From: an uncultured Clostridium sp.
GTDB lineage: Bacteria > Bacillota > Clostridia > TANB77 > CAG-508
Length of the DNA: 64,000 nucleotides
Direction: 5' to 3'
Assembly: GCA_947244325.1 (NCBI GenBank)
Contig: CAMXJY010000008.1
Coordinates: 33,416 to 97,415 of the forward strand
Shown here: positions 17,396 to 24,932 of the stretch, one piece after another
Numbering within the stretch: the first letter of the stretch is position 1
How the letters are laid out: each line of letters starts with the position of its first letter
The notes under the pieces: generated by a model
What the model saw: only the letters and a program-made list of their open reading frames with translations
Told to the model about the DNA's origin: nothing
The model's database searches: none
Position numbers and translations under genes: made by a program

Positions 17396-18451
17396 TTATT
17401 CATTATTTTCGATTTTTAATTTTTCACCTACATAAATTAAATTAATATCTTTTATATTATTTAATTTTGCTATATCTGATACTGTAGTTTTAAATCTTAA
17501 TGCAAGCTGACTTAAAGTATCTCCTGCTTCTACTGTATATATTATATGTCCTGTAGTGTATTCTACTTCATTTTGTGAATTTCCATTAATTGGTACTAGA
17601 ACTTCTTCCCCTGGAAATATTAAATTCGGATTTTGAATCTTATTTAATATAACTAATTCTCTCACTGTTGTATTATACATACTTGCAATACCGCTAAGAG
17701 TATTACCTCTTTTAACTATGTACTCTCTATCTTGAGTAAAATTTTCACTATTCCCACTTTCTGGAATTTGAACATTATCATTTAAAAATATGTCATTTGT
17801 AAATCTATCTCTATCTACAAATCCTTGGATTCCTTCTACTTCTCCTCTACTTGTGTATTGAAATCCTTCCCAAAATTCCCAATTAGTTTGGCTTGGAACT
17901 TCAACTCCATATTCTGCAATCCAAAGTGGATATTTTTCTGCAAGTGATATACTAAAAACGTTTCGTGCATCAGATGCATTACTATATATTATAACTTCTT
18001 TTCCTGTTCTTTCTTTTAATCTTTCTAAAAAAGTTTCAGAGATTTGATTAATTTCTTCAATACTTAAATTTCCAAAAACTTCAAAATCCATAGCGAGTTT
18101 GCAATCTGGAGTAGTGTTAGATATTACTGATGCAAAAAAATCTGCCTGAATAATTGCCTCTTCTTCACTTCTTGCAGTCAAAAAATGATAAAATCCTACT
18201 TTTAGTCCATTTGCTTTTGCATTATTATAATTTATTCTAAAATACGCATCTACAATATTTGCTCCTTGACTTGATTTTATATAAACTACATCAATTCCAC
18301 TATTTTTTACTTCTCTATAATCAATATAACCTTGCCAGTTACTAACATCTATTCCCTCATATATTGTGCTACTAGATGCAACAGTAGCAAATACACTTAT
18401 TGGTAGAAACGCAACTATCAAGGTTATCATTAAAATTATTTTTAGTTTCAT
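17396..18451 (-). CDS. Secreted GH25 lysozyme with two LysM domains
   Basis: 351 residues. A signal peptide (about 1-24) leads to a GH25 muramidase domain (about 30-225): [14 protein letters not shown] with Asp 35 and the catalytic pair in AMDFEVFG (Asp 122, Glu 124). Two LysM peptidoglycan-binding repeats follow (about 238-280 and 302-348: [20 protein letters not shown] and [20 protein letters not shown]). It probably acts outside the cell in wall turnover. No holin is adjacent, so a phage lysin is less likely. Confidence 0.93.
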   Translation of the reverse strand: MKLKIILMITLIVAFLPISVFATVASSSTIYEGIDVSNWQGYIDYREVKNSGIDVVYIKSSQGANIVDAYFRINYNNAKANGLKVGFYHFLTARSEEEAIIQADFFASVISNTTPDCKLAMDFEVFGNLSIEEINQISETFLERLKERTGKEVIIYSNASDARNVFSISLAEKYPLWIAEYGVEVPSQTNWEFWEGFQYTSRGEVEGIQGFVDRDRFTNDIFLNDNVQIPESGNSENFTQDREYIVKRGNTLSGIASMYNTTVRELVILNKIQNPNLIFPGEEVLVPINGNSQNEVEYTTGHIIYTVEAGDTLSQLALRFKTTVSDIAKLNNIKDINLIYVGEKLKIENNE

Positions 18452-18585
18452 TTATATAACCTCCAATCATACTTATTTTAATAACACATCATATTAGATG
18501 CATTTATTTTTGAAAAGCCCTTATATATAAGAATCTTTTACCTTTTATAGTATGATTAAAAATTAATATACGAAACTTGTTTAGT

Positions 18586-19167
18586 TTAAATCTTGTTTTC
18601 TTTATACCAATTAGCAAAAGCACTCATTGAATTTGCTAATTTTGCTTCTCTTTCTTCATTTCTTTTAGCCCTTTCACTATCTGTCATTTCTGCTAATGTT
18701 TTTGTATAATTTTCTGGTATAAATATGTACCATAAATCAGACCATTTTTTATTTGTATCATTTCCTAAAATTTCTTTTGATAAAGTTCCTTTATGTAATC
18801 CCTCAAATTGATACAATTCTTTTCCATCGTAATAAGATAGGCATTCTTTAAAAGCACACTTTCTATTTTCTTTTCCTTCCATTAATTTCAATATTCCATT
18901 TACACCAATAGTATCTAAAGAAAAGTTAACAAAAGATTTTGGAAAACCACCAAGCTCATCAATAAAAAATCCACTATCTAAAGCTATACAAGGTTTCTTT
19001 ACAATTTCATATGCTTCTTTTACTTTTGCTTCTGATATTTTTCTTATATCTTCACTTCTTGGTTCATCTAATTCATATTCATATATTTTAAAATTTACAT
19101 CTTTTAAAGATCTTTGTGCTGATGCAATTTTTCCTTTATTATGAGTTACAAATACTATCTCTTGCAT
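18586..19167 (-). CDS. Ham1-like non-canonical purine NTP pyrophosphatase
   Basis: 193 residues. The start IVFVTHNKGKIASAQRSL and the central PCIALDSGFFIDELGGFPKSF follow the Ham1/RdgB pattern (T/S-x-N-x-x-K and D-S/D-G). Such enzymes hydrolyse dITP/XTP to the monophosphate and protect DNA from deaminated purines. The C-terminal half diverges from canonical RdgB (SDLWYIFIPENYTKTLAEM), so this may be a variant subfamily. It follows the HAD phosphatase by 43 bases. Confidence 0.8.
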   Translation of the reverse strand: MQEIVFVTHNKGKIASAQRSLKDVNFKIYEYELDEPRSEDIRKISEAKVKEAYEIVKKPCIALDSGFFIDELGGFPKSFVNFSLDTIGVNGILKLMEGKENRKCAFKECLSYYDGKELYQFEGLHKGTLSKEILGNDTNKKWSDLWYIFIPENYTKTLAEMTDSERAKRNEEREAKLANSMSAFANWYKENKI

Positions 19168-19210
19168 ATTTTATACCTCTTATTTTAAATATTTATTTCT
19201 ATTTATGATT

Positions 19211-19939
19211 TTAATTATTTTCAATTTCTTCGTTTATATAATCAAGCATTTCCTCAAAAGTTTTAAAATTATATTTTGATATTTGATTTATTTCTTTTCT
19301 TTCAAAATCAGAATATTCATCATATATTGTAATAACATCTATTCCAGCATTTTTAGCAGCTTCTACTCCTAAAAGAGCATCTTCAACTATTAAACAGTCT
19401 TCTGGTTTCACATCAAAAAATTCCATTATTTTTTCATGAACTTCTGGATCTGGTTTGCTTTTAGTTACATCTTCTTTTGCAAGAATAATTTCAAAAAAGT
19501 CATCTAAATTAGCTTTTCTAATTATATTTTTATTAACAGTTTTATAAGAATCAATATTAGCTCTATGAGTTGTTGTTCCAATTGCTAACTTAAATCCTAA
19601 TTCTTTTAATTTGCATAGTACTTTTTCAGCATCTTTTTTATAGCATACGACATTTTCAATATAATCTTTTGTCATTTTATATCTTAAATTTAATATATCT
19701 TCTGCTTCCATATCTGATTTATATTTATTTTTAAGAAATCTACAATATTCTAAATATGCATCTTCACTACTAGCAAATTTTTTTAATGTAGTATCTCTTT
19801 GAACTTGAATATTAATATCATCAATTGTTCCATCTCCGATTGCTTTTATCAATTTTTCATCTATTTCATTCCAAATACCAACAGAATCTATTAATGTTCC
19901 ATCCATATCAAATATAATTACTTTCTTGCCTTTAAACAT
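19211..19939 (-). CDS. HAD-superfamily phosphatase (beta-phosphoglucomutase-like)
   Basis: 242 residues. Motif I is KVIIFDMDGTLIDS, motif II LAIGTTTHRANI, and motifs III and IV are KSKPDPEVHEKI and CLIVEDALLGVEAAKNAG. The inserted helical cap places it in the GPH/beta-PGM-like subfamily, which acts on small phosphorylated metabolites. The ATG at 19937-19939 has a TAGGAGAAAG ribosome site; an extension to 19972 lacks one. The substrate is unknown. Confidence 0.85.
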   Translation of the reverse strand: MFKGKKVIIFDMDGTLIDSVGIWNEIDEKLIKAIGDGTIDDINIQVQRDTTLKKFASSEDAYLEYCRFLKNKYKSDMEAEDILNLRYKMTKDYIENVVCYKKDAEKVLCKLKELGFKLAIGTTTHRANIDSYKTVNKNIIRKANLDDFFEIILAKEDVTKSKPDPEVHEKIMEFFDVKPEDCLIVEDALLGVEAAKNAGIDVITIYDEYSDFERKEINQISKYNFKTFEEMLDYINEEIENN

Positions 19940-20020
19940 TTTCTTTCTCCTATAATCCGATTTATGTATCATTTAGTTCTATATAATTCTTCTAGTTACT
20001 ATATATTCTTGATTTTACAT

Positions 20021-20647
20021 TTATTTTGTTCCGAAAATTCTATCCCCTGCATCTCCAAGACCTGGAACTATATATCCATTTTCATTTAATTTCTCGTCTA
20101 TTGCTGCACAATAGATTTGTACATCTGGATGTATTTCTTGCATTTTCTTTAATCCTTCTGGAGCTGCAATTATACATAAAAATTTTAATTTTTTAGCTCC
20201 ACTTTCTTTAAGCATAGTTAACGCATCTATTCCAGAACCACCTGTTGCAAGCATAGGGTCTAATACTATTACTTCTCTTTTTTCTAAATCTTTTGGTGTT
20301 TTGTAATAATATTTTACAGGTTTTAAAGTTTCTTCATTTCTATACATTCCAATATGTCCTATTTTTGCATTTGGCATTACTCTTATTAATCCATCAAGCA
20401 TTCCTGTTCCAGCTCTTAAAATTGGTATAAATGCATATTTATCTTCATTTAATTCTTTAGCTTTCATTTTGCATATTGGAGTTTTTATTTCTATATCTTC
20501 TAACTCCGCATCTTTCATTGCTTCATAACAAAGAATTGTAGATAGTTCACTTACTATTTCTCTAAATTCTTTTGTTCCTGTTTTCTCATTTCTTAAAATT
20601 GATAATTTGTGTGAAACTAATGGATGATTTAATTCAATAACTTCCAT
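20021..20647 (-). CDS. upp: Uracil phosphoribosyltransferase
   Basis: 208 residues, full length for UPRT. It begins MEVIELNHPLVSHKLSILR, contains PILRAGTGMLDG and the PRPP-binding signature VIVLDPMLATGGSGIDAL, and ends with GLGDAGDRIFGTK. It salvages uracil to UMP. A 6-4-6 perfect palindrome (20659-20674) sits in the leader beside the ribosome-binding AGGG and could influence translation. Confidence 0.95.
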   Translation of the reverse strand: MEVIELNHPLVSHKLSILRNEKTGTKEFREIVSELSTILCYEAMKDAELEDIEIKTPICKMKAKELNEDKYAFIPILRAGTGMLDGLIRVMPNAKIGHIGMYRNEETLKPVKYYYKTPKDLEKREVIVLDPMLATGGSGIDALTMLKESGAKKLKFLCIIAAPEGLKKMQEIHPDVQIYCAAIDEKLNENGYIVPGLGDAGDRIFGTK

Positions 20648-20759
20648 TTTCTATTACCCTGTATATACATACAGCCCTTTCTCATATATTTTTAATATAT
20701 TATCACAAATTTTTCTAATATTCTACTTAATTTGCAAAAAAACTTATCAAAATACCGTA

Positions 20760-20788
20760 TTGTAAATTTACAGTATCTACTCTATAAT
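20760..20788 (+). promoter_or_regulatory. Promoter of the 27-residue peptide mRNA
   Basis: TTGTAA (20760-20765) and TATAAT (20783-20788) are separated by exactly 17 bases. Predicted transcription starts near 20795, giving an mRNA of about 170 nt. Its leader folds into a 10-bp stem (20797-20807 with 20815-20825, one bulge) that buries part of the AAAGGAGG ribosome site. Confidence 0.6.
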
Positions 20789-20836
20789 TAGTACATCCTT
20801 TTCATAAGGAAATCTTTATGAAAGGAGGTGTTTGAC

Positions 20837-20920
20837 TTGAATTCCGCAGATGTAATTTTTTACCTTTTAAAACTTCTTTTAGAAGAAAAAGATAAAAAAG
20901 ACAACAACAATGAGAATTAG
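20837..20920 (+). CDS. 27-residue peptide, candidate type I toxin
   Basis: A TTG start at 20837 has AAAGGAGG eight bases upstream, and the frame ends at TAG 20918-20920. The peptide is MNSADVIFYLLKLLLEEKDK followed by KDNNNEN: a short hydrophobic helix and a charged tail, a pattern shared with Fst-like toxins (though the hydrophobic part is shorter than in Fst). The ribosome site is partly trapped in a leader stem, and a five-codon ORF (ATG 20818) overlaps it. A convergent RNA at 21006-21080 carries matching antisense loops. No homology is claimed; the call rests on architecture. Confidence 0.55.
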   Translation: MNSADVIFYLLKLLLEEKDKKDNNNEN

Positions 20921-20925
20921 TTCTC

Positions 20926-20963
20926 AAAAAAAGAACTGCTACTGCCATTAGCAGTTCTTTTTT
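20926..20963 (+). terminator. Terminator of the peptide mRNA
   Basis: AGAACTGCTA (20932-20941) pairs with TAGCAGTTCT (20949-20958), flanked by A and T tracts. The apical loop CTGCCAT (20942-20948) is complementary over six bases to the terminator loop of the convergent RNA. Confidence 0.9.
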
Positions 20964-21005
20964 AATTGTGAAGAAAAATATATTTTATTTTATGTTATTT
21001 TCTAT

Positions 21006-21080
21006 AAAAAAAAAGAACTAAATGCTGCCACATCTAGTTCTCTATTGTGTCTTCATGAATTCCGCTGACACTTAATTTAT
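21006..21080 (-). ncRNA. Convergent antisense small RNA, candidate type I antitoxin
   Basis: Predicted to start near 21080 and end at its own terminator (AGAACTA 21014-21020 with TAGTTCT 21035-21041, then eight T residues on the minus strand), about 75 nt in all. A 5' hairpin with GTGTC/GACAC arms (21047-21051, 21067-21071) exposes a loop with GCGGAATTCA, complementary to 20838-20847 at the peptide start codon. The terminator loop carries TGGCAG, complementary to CTGCCA in the mRNA terminator loop. Two complementary loops on separate RNAs resemble RNAI/RNAII of par systems. Confidence 0.6.
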
Positions 21081-21086
21081 AGTATT

Positions 21087-21115
21087 ATTATACTACTTTT
21101 AATAATGTATGTCAA
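21087..21115 (-). promoter_or_regulatory. Consensus promoter of the antisense RNA
   Basis: On the minus strand TTGACA (21110-21115) and TATAAT (21087-21092) are both perfect and 17 bases apart, the ideal sigma-A promoter. No ORF follows it in this direction, so it must drive a non-coding transcript. It is stronger by consensus than the peptide promoter, as expected for an antitoxin RNA. Confidence 0.8.
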
Positions 21116-21131
21116 ACAAACTTTTTTATTC

Positions 21132-23363
21132 CTATTTTACTTCAAGCAACTCTGACATATTATCAGTATAAAAAATATCCAATTTACTCATTGCTCTAGT
21201 TATAGCAACATATAATAATTTTATATCTAAGCTATTGTTTTGATATTTATCACTATTTACATTAAATAAAATTACACTATCAAATTCTAATCCTTTTGCT
21301 AAATATGATGGAACTATTGAAATTCCTGCATGATATTCAGAGTCTTTACTTTGTATTAGTTTTACATCTTTATTGTATTTTTGTATTTTCTTTTTTATAT
21401 TTTTACACTCATCAATATCTTTTCCTATTATTGCTATAGATTTATAACCTAAATTTAAGTATTCATCTATTCTTTGTACACATTCTTTTACAATCTCATC
21501 TTCTGATTCTGATTTTACTATATGAATTGAATCTTTTCCATCTATAACTGGTTTTCCTTTTATTATAAATTGTTTTTCAAATTCAGGAAGTTTATCTATA
21601 ACATCATTTGCTTTATACATTATTTCTTTTGTAGTTCTATAGGTTTTCTCTAAAGTTGTATAAATTGCATTTCCTTCTGGAAATTCTACGTCTATGAACT
21701 TTTTCCAGTTTTCTATTCCTCTATATGAATGTACTCCTTGCGCTATGTCTCCTAAAATTGTCATTGAATTACTTTTTAAAATTGTTTTTAGTACACTAAA
21801 TTGAAATTCTCCATAATCTTGTGCTTCATCTATAATAACATGTCTTAAGCTCTTTTTTATTTTTGAACCATATACTTTATAATGAATATAAATTATTGGT
21901 GCTAAATCTTCAAAGGTAATTTCATTTTTATTAAGATTCCTCATTGTATTTTTTACCAAATATTCTGCTAAAGTTTTATTCTCTATTTTTTCATAAATAT
22001 AATTTTGTATAAAATCTTTATAATGTTCTACACAATCTTTTTTATTTATTTCATTAAAATATATGTCTACTACTTTTATATTATCATTATATATTTTTTT
22101 AAGTAATTCTTCTGTTTCTTCAAATATCTCAATTCTTTTTGTTCTTTTTTCTTCTTCTGTTAAGCTTGTATCTTTAAGCATTTTATTTATCTTAAATTTT
22201 CTTTTTGCTGTTATTGCTTCTACTATTGTATCTTTATTATTTTTTATTTTTGAAAATACATGTTTTTTTACTTCATTAATTCTTTTTTCAAAATCTAGTT
22301 CTTTATATTCTTCTATAAATAATTTTTTGATATTTTCATATCTCATTATCCTTATATTCTCAATAATAAAATCTTTTTTAGGTAAATAATTATCTTCTAC
22401 TTCTTTTAAATATCCATCTACAATTTCTTTAAATTGTATTGATGATTTTAATTTTGATTCTTTTATAATTGTTTCAATATCTCCATTATTTATCTCATCA
22501 AACTCTTTATTTACAATTGTTACTAACTTTTCATTACTGTCAGATATTTTTAATTTTTTTCCTATTATTTCATATGCTAAATCTTCAAATGTATATTGTT
22601 TTACATTTTCTACACCTAAGTCTGGTAGTACATTTGAAATATAATTTAAAAAGAATTTTGTTGGAGCTATTATCATAAAGTTTTCTGGGTCAAATTGTTT
22701 ATCATAATTATAAATTAAATATGCAATTCTATGTAGGGCAATTGTTGTTTTTCCACTTCCTGCAACTCCTTGTACTATTAGAGCTTTATTCATGTTTTCC
22801 CTAATTATGTTATTTTGTTCTCCTTGTATTGTAGCAACAATATTTTTTAATCTATCATCAGCTTTTTCAGCAAGTGCTACTTGTAATAATTCATCATTTG
22901 TTTTTAAATCAATGTCAGAATATTTCTCAAGCACTTGATTTTCAATAAAATATTGTCTTTTTAAAGATATATCTCCTTCTACTGTTCCTTCTGGTGATTC
23001 ATAACTTGATTTTCCAATTCTTCCATCATAATAGAGATTTGATATTGGTGCTCTCCAATCAATAATTATTGGTTTTTGTGTATTACTATCTAATATTGAT
23101 AGCTTTCCTATGTACAATTCTTCTTTTTCCTCATCTTTTGCTTTGAAATCTATTCTTGCAAAATATGGCTTACTCTTAATCTTCTTTAAATCAGATAACT
23201 TTTTATGATTCAAATATTCTAAATGTGCTCTAACATATGCTTGTTCATCATATGCACTACTATCTTTTCCTAAGTGTTCCTCTAGTTCTTTTTCCTCATA
23301 ATTAAGCTGATTTACTGTTTGTTTTAATTTTTCTTTTTCTCTTAAAAATTCTTTTTCTTCCAT
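21132..23363 (-). CDS. helD: HelD-type UvrD/Rep helicase, RNA polymerase recycling factor
   Basis: 743 residues. An N-terminal coiled coil (EFLREKEKLKQTVNQLNYEE...) precedes a split superfamily 1 helicase: IIDWRAPISNLYYD, Walker A GVAGSGKTT near residue 200, DEAQDYGEFQ, LGDIAQGVHSYRG, and a C-terminal KGLEFDSVILFN...LLYVAITRAMSKLDI. This matches Gram-positive HelD, which prises stalled RNA polymerase from DNA. It is monocistronic. Its 3' end abuts the antisense RNA promoter. Confidence 0.9.
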   Translation of the reverse strand: MEEKEFLREKEKLKQTVNQLNYEEKELEEHLGKDSSAYDEQAYVRAHLEYLNHKKLSDLKKIKSKPYFARIDFKAKDEEKEELYIGKLSILDSNTQKPIIIDWRAPISNLYYDGRIGKSSYESPEGTVEGDISLKRQYFIENQVLEKYSDIDLKTNDELLQVALAEKADDRLKNIVATIQGEQNNIIRENMNKALIVQGVAGSGKTTIALHRIAYLIYNYDKQFDPENFMIIAPTKFFLNYISNVLPDLGVENVKQYTFEDLAYEIIGKKLKISDSNEKLVTIVNKEFDEINNGDIETIIKESKLKSSIQFKEIVDGYLKEVEDNYLPKKDFIIENIRIMRYENIKKLFIEEYKELDFEKRINEVKKHVFSKIKNNKDTIVEAITAKRKFKINKMLKDTSLTEEEKRTKRIEIFEETEELLKKIYNDNIKVVDIYFNEINKKDCVEHYKDFIQNYIYEKIENKTLAEYLVKNTMRNLNKNEITFEDLAPIIYIHYKVYGSKIKKSLRHVIIDEAQDYGEFQFSVLKTILKSNSMTILGDIAQGVHSYRGIENWKKFIDVEFPEGNAIYTTLEKTYRTTKEIMYKANDVIDKLPEFEKQFIIKGKPVIDGKDSIHIVKSESEDEIVKECVQRIDEYLNLGYKSIAIIGKDIDECKNIKKKIQKYNKDVKLIQSKDSEYHAGISIVPSYLAKGLEFDSVILFNVNSDKYQNNSLDIKLLYVAITRAMSKLDIFYTDNMSELLEVK

Positions 23364-23455
23364 TTTTAAACCTCCTTCTTTATTTTAAAAATAGATTTCT
23401 AATTTCAAAACAATTAAATTTTTAAAATCAGAACTTCCAGTTAGAAAAACAAGAA

Positions 23456-23486
23456 AAGACATCTATACTAATTTTATAGATGTCTT
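23456..23486 (-). terminator. Rho-independent terminator
   Basis: Twelve-base arms (23456-23467 and 23475-23486) followed on the minus strand by a T-rich tract. It ends transcription from the gene at 23565. Confidence 0.75.
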
Positions 23487-23564
23487 CCCCTCTATTTGTA
23501 ATCTGTGCTAAATTATAGCATAGATTTATTTATTATTCAAGTTATTTATATAAGTTTATTGCAC

Positions 23565-24026
23565 TTACGAATTTCTTTTAAATATACTTTTTATTTTTTC
23601 AAATAATATAGTATACCACTTACTTTTTGGTAGTTCTACCAAGGCTTTATCATCTTCTACAACCTCAGAATTATTATCTATTTTAATATTTTTATTTTGG
23701 AATATTTTATCTGGATTATACTTTTCTCTTTGAATTTCATCATATTGTTTTTGATTTAATTCAAAGGTTTTATTAATCTCAATTTTTTCTTCTTCACTAC
23801 ACATATAATCTCTATATAATATTGATAAAATTGCTTTACTTTCTTCTGATATATTTTGATTTTTAATCTCTGTGTTTTCTTTTAAATCGATTTTTTTATT
23901 ACATTCCTCAGTTTTTGATTGTAATGCTTCAAGAACTTTATATGGTATTTTGCAAACTAAAGAACTATCTGAATTATATAAAACTTCAATTACCTCTGTT
24001 GCAACTTCAGCACTTAATTCTTCCAT
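23565..24026 (-). CDS. Hypothetical protein, 153 residues, uncertain start
   Basis: A soluble charged protein beginning MEELSAEVATEVIEVLY and ending with a basic/hydrophobic helix (WYTILFEKIKSIFKRNS). I recognise no family; its beginning resembles small proteins with helical bundles only in a general way. The ATG at 24026 has no good ribosome site. A strong one (AAAGGAGAG) precedes an ATG 25 bases upstream that runs into TAA after two codons and is one base out of frame. Initiation therefore looks disturbed, or uses ATT. It is adjacent to the frameshifted gene 24064. Confidence 0.5.
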   Translation of the reverse strand: MEELSAEVATEVIEVLYNSDSSLVCKIPYKVLEALQSKTEECNKKIDLKENTEIKNQNISEESKAILSILYRDYMCSEEEKIEINKTFELNQKQYDEIQREKYNPDKIFQNKNIKIDNNSEVVEDDKALVELPKSKWYTILFEKIKSIFKRNS

Positions 24027-24063
24027 GTTATCTTTCGTATGATTAATTCATACTCTCCTTTCT

Positions 24064-24832
24064 TTAAACTCTTGGATCTTCATCAATAGTTTTATTTCCT
24101 AATTTTTCATATTTTTCTGGATTTAATTTTTTATCTATAAAACGTCCTAATTTACTAATTGCTTTAGAAACAACTCCTGTTCTTTCTTGTGCTGCACAAC
24201 TACCAAAATCTCTTATATCAAAAATGTTTTTTCCTAATTGTGCTTTTCCTATAGCTCTTTCTAAAACATCTGTCTCTCTAACTATTTTGCTTATTGGCAT
24301 CTCATAAGGTTGTATTTGAAATTGTTCGCACATAACTTTATGAGCAGCTAATGTCTCATCAACAATTCTTTCTAATCCCATAAATGATGTTCTTGAGTAA
24401 GAATAGTCTGGACATTTACTTTGCTTTTGGGCTATTTGACTAACCATTTCAATATCTTCTGATGATAATGCTAATATTCCATTATTATAAATATATCTTG
24501 GATGTTCTCCTGTAACTCTTCTTACTGAATCTATGCTTGTATCACTTATACGATTTAATCCCATTGTTCCTATTCTATTTCCTTGATTCAAATCATGATA
24601 TGCATTATACAATTGTCCTATTTGATATGCTCTTAAATTTTCAAAAGATTTTTGGTCCATATTGGCTAATTTTCTATATTCATTTTGGTCTATACCACTA
24701 TTCATAAGCATTCTTCTTTGATATCTTTCTTGGGCTTGTATATCTTTTGCTTGTGATAGCATTCCTACTCCGTTGTTCTGTTGTTTGTAATGCCGCAAAA
24801 TATTCATTATATGTATAATCTGAATTTCCCAT
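24064..24832 (-). CDS. Hypothetical protein split by +1 frameshift at CGG
   Basis: A strong ribosome site (AAAGGAG) precedes ATG 24830-24832, which opens MGNSDYTYNEYFAALQTTEQ and then reaches an in-frame CGG at 24770-24772. If the C of that codon is skipped, reading continues GVGMLSQAKDIQAQERYQ to the stop at 24064, about 255 residues in total. Without the shift the first frame ends after 43 codons. A downstream restart (ATG 24762, or 24807 with no ribosome site) could still make most of the protein. No family recognised; soluble, charged, with YSRTSFMGLERIVDE in the middle. It sits next to the AAA gene. Confidence 0.55.
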
Positions 24833-24932
24833 CTTTTTCTCCTTTAATACTTTAACTATAATTATTATAATTTATACTTTTTTTATAGTCAATTATTAAT
24901 ATTTACTTTTAAATTCACTTTACCAAAAGCAC

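Noticed and set aside
17396..18451. Prophage lysin
   Set aside because: The GH25-LysM protein has a signal peptide and lies among metabolic genes; no holin, capsid, portal or integrase is present in the window.
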